From the NCBI GenBank assembly GCA_037389465.1, contig JAZARR010000200.1, positions 324,001 to 388,000 of the forward strand: a stretch of 64,000 nucleotides of DNA. The letters run 5' to 3'. Below, in pieces: positions 56,606 to 64,000 of the stretch. The position numbers were made by a program, and so were the translations under genes. The notes beneath the pieces were generated by a model that did no database searches, had not been told where the DNA came from, and saw nothing but the letters and a program-made list of their open reading frames with translations. The DNA comes from Baylisascaris procyonis. Its lineage: Eukaryota > Nematoda > Chromadorea > Rhabditida > Ascarididae. How positions within the stretch are numbered: the first letter of the stretch is position 1; each line of letters starts with the position of its first letter.

Positions 56606-57231
56606 ATTGATGTCCTTTTCGAGGGGGGAGGGAGGAAGAGGGAGGGGGTCCCTTAACTATCATGGAAATAATACAAAGGGAACAGTGATTACCCGTATAA
56701 AGCAAGAAAACTTCAAAAAATTCATAGGGGATCCTGCGAACAAAAAGTGCTGTGGGAAAAATGTGGTTTTACTATCCGATCGGAGCGACCTTGAGCATAT
56801 TTCTTTCCTCCCCCTCCCCCTCTCTTTGAGAAAAAAGGGCCTGCAAGGTCACGTCAAAAAAGTATAACGAAACGACTTGTATTTTAATGACCCATAAGAA
56901 TATTTTCAAAAACTCCTTCAATCTAACTACGACGGTTTAAGAACAGAATATATGCTATGCAATAATCCAATATATTTACATTATGAGACTTTCTGCAGCA
57001 AAAAAAAGAAGCAAAAAATTATTCCTCATATATTCTAATGAATTTTGGATTTTTCACCTATTCCAACAAATTTGAATTTTTAATTCGTTCAAAAAAATTT
57101 TCAATAAAAAAACAAAAAAATCAAACATATGAAAAAATTTCCTCATTGAAAATATTTCCCAAATAAAAATGATTCATTCCATCGAGAAAAAACCATTAAT
57201 TAAGATGAACAAGGGGGGTACAAAGGGGTAA

Positions 57232-57675
57232 GTGATAGGTTGGGTTGGGTTGGATGTTAGTATTGAACGGCACAAAACGACGCTGCCCCAATCATTCGAC
57301 CACCACCGTGACAACACCCCGATAGAATACTGTAAAATTGCCCGTCTGCCACACATTATAGCATCGTTGCATCACGTCACATTTCCCACTCTTCTCTCTG
57401 CAATACTCTATCATTCGTTTTATTCTCATTTCCATCCTTTCATTGCACACATTTCATTATTTCTTTCTTTCTTTTCATTTACTATTTTCTTTTTATTTGC
57501 TTCTCTATATGTAAGACACAATAATATTCCACCGTACGAGAAAGAGTTTAGAGGGGTTGGCCGTTTGGCCATGCAACAAAAGCTGTGGACAACTCGTGTT
57601 AACGTCGATGCGTCGTTTTGCACGTGCGATCCGGGTGCTATAAGTAAAAAAATGATTCGTCGACGGGCATTCTGA
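57232..57675 (+). other. 147-codon open frame, doubtful
   Basis: Starts MIGWVGLDVSIERHKTTLPQ, passes a Phe/Ser-rich AT stretch and ends FRGVGRLAMQQKLWTTRVN, FCTCDPGAISKKM, RRRAF. Two less AT-rich blocks (57240-57370 and 57530-57675) are joined by low-complexity sequence. Minus-strand frames are open over the second block. No domain recognised. Could be a real small gene with an intron in the middle, or inserted DNA. Confidence 0.2.
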
Positions 57676-57847
57676 TGGCATACCCGACGACGTACAAAAA
57701 AGCAATCTAATTCCTCGTAAAACTTTGATTTTTGTAATGTTTTCACAATGTTACTGTAGGCCATTTGATAGCCACTCAAAGACAAAAAAAGTAGATAAAA
57801 TTCAGCTTGCTATGAGGTTCCAATAAAATGAAAACCATTGTTTCGAA

Positions 57848-57952
57848 AAGGAGTAGCTGAATTCAATCGGAGCTATTTGTACAAGTAGGAGCCGATTTCA
57901 ATTGCAGCTATCTGTCCAAGAAGGAGTCGATTTCAATTGGAGTTCTTTGCCT
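57848..57952. repeat. Short minisatellite, 3 x 35 bp
   Basis: Three head-to-tail units of the form AAG-AGGAG-CGATTTCAAT followed by TGGAGCTATTTGTCC, with 6-9 differences between units. Confidence 0.75.
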
Positions 57953-58692
57953 ATGTATCAATGAAGAGGCAAAAAACAAAATAAACACAATGAAGAGTCA
58001 AAATAAAGAATACCTATATCGCGAAGATGTTATAGTCAAACACGAGCATACACCTGGGGTGATAGAATAAACCGATAAACTCGTAGAAATGAAAAAATGC
58101 CACTAAGCAGCTGCCACATGTGTACTTCAAATTGGCGCATTATTGAAATCGCTCGTTAAGGACCGAAAGCCCCACAACTCGATATCAGATAGGTGATACC
58201 ACAAAATAACCGAAAGTTTTGCGAAAATTAATTTTAAAAAAATAAACTTTAACAACAAAAATAGTAGTAAATGAATAAAATAATATGAGAAGAGAAATAA
58301 CAATGAACAAATTAAAACTACGTAGGTAAGTACTCTCTAGTAAGCACGACAGCTAGGAAAAGAACCCTTCAATAAGGAAACTAATAAAACAATAGAAACA
58401 GTATTGATAGACATAACGATGTCAATAGAAAACAATAATTTAACTAATATCTATAAATGCGTCAACTCGCTGTTTTCTTCCTGCTTATATCCTTTTGTAT
58501 TCTTTGAATAGAACTATACGTTTTCTAACACAATATTTATTGCGTTTACATTATATTCGCGTGCAGTTAGAAAAAATTTTTAGCGCATATATCTGTAAAA
58601 TCAATGAAAATATTTGCTGATATAAGAATGTTATTGAATATTCCAATATTTGTGACCTAAATGCTTCTATCAATTTACTGGGGAAAGAGGAA

Positions 58693-58768
58693 AGGGGGTA
58701 AAGTTGATATAGGACAGGGGGTGTAGGGCAGGGAGGGGAGGGGCTGGGGAAAGGGGCAGAGAGAGAAG
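58693..58768 (+). repeat. G-quadruplex-type array
   Basis: GGGGG, then CAGGGGGTGTAGGGCAGGG and AGGGGAGGGGCTGGGGAAAG; several overlapping four-run G3+ patterns. Confidence 0.75.
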
Positions 58769-58964
58769 CACGAGAGGTGCAGCAATTAGGAAATGAAAGA
58801 AGGGGAATTAGATAATTGTGAGTAGTAAAATAATGGTAAATTGCAGTAGTGATAGTCTCATGAGTTAACGTTCACTTTAATTACGACTAAGGATGAACGA
58901 TGAAGACAAGACGGATTGCGAAAATTGAAGCAAGCACGAGCGACATCCCAGGAAGCAACAGCTT

Positions 58965-59042
58965 AAAGGCCAAGCTCAAACTACTGATCTAAAGGTGAAG
59001 CTCCAGTTACTGATCTAAAGATAAGGCTGTAACTATTTACCT
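58965..59042. repeat. Short minisatellite, 3 x 26 bp
   Basis: Units AAAGGCCAAGCTCAAACTAC-TGATCT, AAAGGTGAAGCTCCAGTTAC-TGATCT and AAAGATAAGGCTGTAACTAT-TTACCT. Confidence 0.75.
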
Positions 59043-62000
59043 AAATTTGCAGCTTCATCTCCTGATGTTTTCATTTACCAAGTCCCAAATCCAATAAATG
59101 CACCTATATTAGTGAAAATCAACTGTTTACCTAAAGCAATTTTGCTTATAATCTACGAAACTATAAAGGTAATTGAAAAATGATGAATTGAGTGCCATTG
59201 AATGAATGCCTCTAAATCGATAAACAAGAATTTTTTCGTTTATTACTTTAGGGGACATTATGAGGCGAAAAACTATTGAAATTAAAGAGATATGATGACA
59301 ACAACACTTCAGACACTCAGACAGACTCATCCGACGTCGAAGATATAATTCAGAAGGGTTTTCCCATCCAAAAAGACCCATATAAGGAATGCTTCTCATA
59401 AATTTGGCTTTTAAATAGTTTTCTTTTGTATGAGGAAAATGCCATGAATCCCCCTTTAAGAACAGTGAGTTTCCTCTAGAAACAAGTAAGAAGGATCAAC
59501 AAGAAATTCAAAATTAATGATTAGACGGCGGTAAAAACAAAGGAATGAGAAAGAGACGAATAATGCGATCAACTGTGATCAAGCTTTGAAATGCTCCTAA
59601 CTTCCGATTGGGAATATGCACCTAAAGTTCAACTCATGCTAAATTACCACGATATGACCTGAGGTTCAAGTTCCTCAGCAATATGGAGAGTTTCCTTCTG
59701 GATCATTTCATGGATTGATGGCATCAACAACAACAAAAAAAAAATGAACGATGGAATGAAGCACTTAAAACGGGAATAACGTTAAGAACAAAGAGTGCGT
59801 GCACTATTTTTGTGCTGTAATAGACGAGAGTGTTCATCGATTTGGTTGCTCTTTGATGCTGTAATAGAACGGATCAGCGAGCACCATCTCCCTACATAAC
59901 CGGATGCAGTGCTCTCTTGAAGACAGCAGCTGATATACTGCTTTCATCACAAAGACTCCCACCCTCTATACCCCTTTCACCGTCCCTCTCTCTCTCCCTT
60001 TCTCTCCCCTTCCCCTCCCTTTCTCCCCTTTTTCAAAGAATCTGAATCATCTTTGCATTTCTGTTTATTGAAATCAAAAGAATGCGACTGCGAGCAACCT
60101 AACGAAACAAGAGAAACGACCCGACATTTAATAGAAACTTTAGGTTTTTCTATGTGGATTTTATAATTGCTATTTTTTTTCCTCTCATTATCTGTCTTCT
60201 CCATTTCTATATTTTCATTTCAATGTTTCATATTTCTTTCTATTATCTCTCATTTTAAAATAAAAAAGGTTGAAACATTTTTTTAATATTAGAAAATTAC
60301 ATTGAAAAGAATAGTTCAGTAATTAATAAGCACCAAGTTTCAACATTAGACTTATTATAACTCAAGCATAAAAAAGCATTTTTTATTGTCACCTATAGAT
60401 CGATGATCTTTAAAAAAAACTTTTTTTGTAAAATTTTAAACTTTAAACGGATAATTCAACAGGTGTATCACCTGAAATATTTAATTAAATTGCAATTATT
60501 GCAATAGCTATGCAACAATAATAGTGCACAACGAACTGCGCCAACAATGCAATAAACGAATGATACAATTTAGTGATAAGAGTATCTATAATATAACGCC
60601 ACATTTATGATATTATGGTCAACGTTAGAAAAAAGGGACGCATTAAATCGATGAAAATAAAGCATAAAAAATAATGCTAGATATTAAAAAAAAAATCACT
60701 TCCTTAGTTTTTACTTTAAAAATATTTTTTATTTAGAAGAAAAAAATTTTTGAAGGGAAATTTCTAAGGTATTCAATTTTTTTTTTTGCTAAAATTTTAG
60801 AATACTTTGTTCAACTCTGCTAGTTCTTTTATTTATTTAAATTACTGTAGAAGCATTTCATTAAATATTAATGGATATAAGAGTTGATCAATGCAATTAC
60901 ATCAAGTATAAAACCGTTGTTCAGCCTGGTCACTCTTTCTCTCTCCCTTCATGCTTTCCAATATTGATCAACTTTATGCACATCAACATCACTGACTTAG
61001 CGACGGGGTTTATCGCCAAGAAATAGGAAAATAGCAATAAAACAGAACCAACGAATCAACAATAAAGACGTACTGATAAAACGACGTCCATTACTTTCAC
61101 CATTTTCACCTCAAATCAGCTTCTCTACCAGTTTTCCACCACACTAGAGAGCTGCGATAATGAAAATGCAGCCCGATACAAAGTATATAAAATAGCCCCA
61201 TTTAAACATGAAAAAATACAGTATCACTAACATTAGTAACCCATCTTTCTCAATTATATTGCCACTGTTTAAGGAGACAATAAAATAAAATGCATCCTAC
61301 AATCTTTGTTTACATATTGATTACAATCGCTTTATTTGTTAAAGCTTGTTGAAGCGAAAAAACGACACACGGAAGCATCATCAATTCGATGCTATATTCG
61401 TTTTTTAATTTAAATATCTATAGTGATTAGAAGTTAATTACTTTTAAGTGACATTAGACTACAATTTGATAATAAATATTATTCAACGATAAGCAATAAA
61501 ATATGTTTCTATTGGTAACTATAGCGCCCTTAATTGCTTGCCATAAACCCTTTCCGATATTTATGCTATATCTAAATAGAAATAAACACTAACGTGCAAT
61601 TATAAAAATACTTAGAAAAGCACAATACGGCTATGTCTGTCTGTGATTGTCGTTGTATGTCTATCTGCCCAAACTGCTTCAGTTCAAGATCCACTGAAGT
61701 CTTATATAAAACAAACTATAGAGAGAATCTTCTATACGATTTTTGCGTTGACTTTCCAACTTAACGACAATCACAGACATTTAAAAATGCTAGAAAATTA
61801 GGTAATCGAATTGCATAAATAAACGAATCTTTCATAGATTTGTGATCGTATTCAAATTCATCAAAAGAACAAACAAACTGCTTCTTAATATATTTCAATT
61901 TTTGCTGCTTACAAACGTAACCCGTTGGTTGGGTAGCAAAAATACAAAAAGCGCATATGCTGCTAGCTCGGCTGGCGTGCTTTCTAACTTGTTCAGTTGA

Positions 62001-64000
62001 TGTAGTAACCAGTCGAGGAATATACGATCACGTAAATATTCACTAAATGCTAAGTGCTTGCGCGATAAGCAAAGAAGCTATTTAAGGATGAACAGAACAA
62101 TTAACAAAACAATTTTCACATCACATTCTCCATTGCACTTTCCAAACATTGCAATTGTATTGTAATTTTCCATTGCAATTGACAAACGACTAATAAAAAT
62201 ATAAATAGAATTTCATAGCAAAACAGCTTCTTATAGGATGGAAATATATTTTCAAATTGCTTCTTCGGTTAATTAACCTATAATTTAATAACTCCCCAAT
62301 AAAACAACAAACAACGTCAAGCAATCTTTTATAAGGGCTAATTAGTGGTTTTTAAGCATTACTCTTGCATCAATGTTTATTCCACGAGTGAAAAGGATAT
62401 GTGGGGAAGGAGATGGATAGATGGGGGAGGGGTCAATTCTATTCACTTACTCCCCCTCCCCCCTCCAAAAAAAAAGAAATTTAAATAATGGGAACTGGTT
62501 TTCCTTTGTCGAAAAATAAGAGGGATAAGAAGAGGAAAGGAGAGAGGGGAATGAATAGAGAGTAAAACAGAGAGAGGGAGAAAGTGCGCAAGAGAGAGAG
62601 AGAGTCAAATATAAGGAAGTGACGGGGGTGAATGCAATCACGAATGAGAGTGACCATTGCGTGAATGTGTACGCACAGCTATCGATTCACGTGCTCTTCG
62701 TTGTTTTTTTTCCGCATACAAAGAGTGCGGACGTTTGTTTCAAAACGGCGACAAATACAAATAAATAGTCCCCGAAGCATCTCTCTCTCTCTCAAAAAAA
62801 AAAACAATCTGAAAACATGTTCTATGTTTTGTTAGCCGATATTTCAAAAAATAGCCTAAATTTAACCTGAAATTGACCTGAAAATAAATAAATGAAGATG
62901 TGGAATTGATGCACAATTTAAAAGATGAAAAAAAATTGATAAAATATGCTCTCTAATTAAGCAACAATAATGTGACGAACAAATATGTGAAGTGGGAAAG
63001 TAGGATAATTCCGTTTCATTGGGGAGGTGGATATGGAAAAGAGAGAAAAGGGGAGGCGGAGGGAAGGGAGAGGGGGGAGGGAAGAAAGGGAGGAAGAGCA
63101 GAAGGGAACGAGAAAGGACAATGAATAGACCATCAACTGGACATAAAAATCAATTAGTGACATATTCGCTCGTCGAATCGATTTGAAAAATATGTGAAAA
63201 CGCAACTGTAAAACTCAAAAAAAAAAAAATTCCCACACTCATTTGTCATCTCTTTCAATAATTCAATTAATTATTTTTTTAACCATAATTAAAAATTCTT
63301 TTCTATGCAAATTTCAGTAGATTAGATTACATTTCAATCAATAATCAATCAATATTTAACGCTTATCGTTCATATTTTCTGTATTTCTTATCACATAGCT
63401 TAGGTAAATAGAGAGATGAAGCTTCCCGAACCATGTTGAATAAAATTTTTCAAGCCATAAGCCCGTTGCCTGACCTGAGGCAGTGTTATGGTACTTGCAC
63501 ACAAAAAAAATCATGGCAACGCAATATTTGCAAGAGGTCAATAACAGAAACCTTGAGTTGGAATATTTAGTGTCACCTCGATAATCACTCAAATGGCAAC
63601 GCATAAGTTATGCAATTATTTGACGCTATTTATATTATAGTTTAACGGAGGAGATCCGAATTTAAAATGTAGTAAAACAAAACACTTCCCCTCCCCTCCC
63701 CCCTCCTCCCTCTACTTCATCCTTCCTCTTCTTTTCCCTTCTGCCAAGCAACAAAAAAAGTAAAATGAAATGCCTTTATCTTTTCGTTTCGATAACGGAA
63801 AAAAATCATTAAAAACGCGAACGCAGCTTCCAATCGTTAGATATTTATGAAAGATTTCCCAAGCTTAAAAATGTTAGCCTAAAGAAATGCTGACAAAATT
63901 AGCATTGCATTTAGTCATCAAAATGCGCTTGAGAAACCAACTATAAAAATAATGCAAAAGAGCGCTATCCAAAGAAATATTCAACTCATTTTTAGCATAT
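59043..64000. other. Gene-poor right end
   Basis: No supported gene. Contains CT and GA tracts (59960-60030, 62405-62470, 62560-62610, 63030-63115, 63686-63745), A/T runs and copy E of the GCGCAT repeat (61951-61989). Short minus-strand frames at 59127-59399 and 62957-63205 show no domain or splice support. Confidence 0.45.
61951..61989 (+). repeat. Copy E of the dispersed GCGCAT-type repeat
   Basis: GCGCATATGCTGCTAGCTCG followed by GCTGGCGTGCTTTCTAACT, preceded by GTAGCAAAAATACAAAAA, which copy D also shows in diverged form (GGCAACAAAAATAGAAAA). Confidence 0.6.

Larger units (their letters stand above)
49507..57231. other. Long gene-poor stretch
   Basis: AT-rich with C-rich tracts at 50127-50150 and 51000-51050, a TA microsatellite (52174-52225), a G-quadruplex-type array (52695-52750), copy D of the GCGCAT repeat (53829-53865) and a tRNA-derived repeat (56328-56605). 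A 64-codon plus-strand frame at 55065-55259 (RKCANKEAFQIPRERSQRF...) follows an acceptor-like GTCCAG and is less AT-rich, but I see no domain. Confidence 0.45.

Overview
The window looks like nematode nuclear DNA. It is AT-rich, has intron-containing protein genes on both strands, mostly NNNCAG splice acceptors, and one exact 22-nt copy of the nematode spliced leader SL1 at 6896-6917. I see no bacterial operons, rRNA, CRISPR array or intact transposon. Gene density is low: most of the 64 kb is intron or intergenic sequence with microsatellites, G-run/C-run tracts, foldbacks and dispersed repeats. The species cannot be named from the sequence alone.

Three genes are well supported, all assembled by hand from exons with compatible phases. 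(1) 947-5879, minus strand: the WASH-complex actin nucleation factor WASH1, five exons from the N-terminal coiled coil to the start of the poly-proline region. The C-terminal VCA segment was not found and may lie left of the window. (2) 9885-17392, plus strand: a secreted chloride-type GH13 alpha-amylase, eleven exons, 519 residues, complete, with the catalytic and chloride-binding residues present. (3) 37690-49495, minus strand: a three-finger C2H2 protein whose finger layout best matches AEBP2/Jing, the accessory subunit of Polycomb Repressive Complex 2, with a serine-rich N-terminal half. Its 3' end is unresolved; an in-phase exon at 32259-32324 may belong to it.

Layout. 1-420: possible 3' end of an unidentified plus-strand gene. 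0.9-5.9 kb: WASH, with a 550-bp foldback in its first intron. 6.3-7.4 kb: a GC-richer insertion carrying the SL1 copy, probably a retro-copied trans-spliced transcript or part of an LTR element. 7.4-9.9 kb: intergenic repeats. 9.9-17.4 kb: amylase, whose introns carry G/C homopolymer tracts and small palindromes. 17.4-37.6 kb: sparse, with scattered exon-like plus-strand pieces at 23.6-26.5 kb (a C-terminal exon at 26055-26472 is the best), a minus-strand open frame at 33.8-34.3 kb and repeat pairs. 37.7-49.5 kb: the AEBP2-like gene, with a large CT-rich minisatellite (44.3-45.2 kb) in its first intron. 49.5-64 kb: mostly non-coding, with G-quadruplex-type arrays, a tRNA-derived repeat and two short minisatellites.

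The genes have no evident shared pathway. WASH acts on endosomes, the amylase is digestive and secreted, and the zinc-finger protein is a chromatin factor. Start sites of all three genes lie 9-23 nt after a splice acceptor, which is what SL trans-splicing of nematode mRNAs would give.
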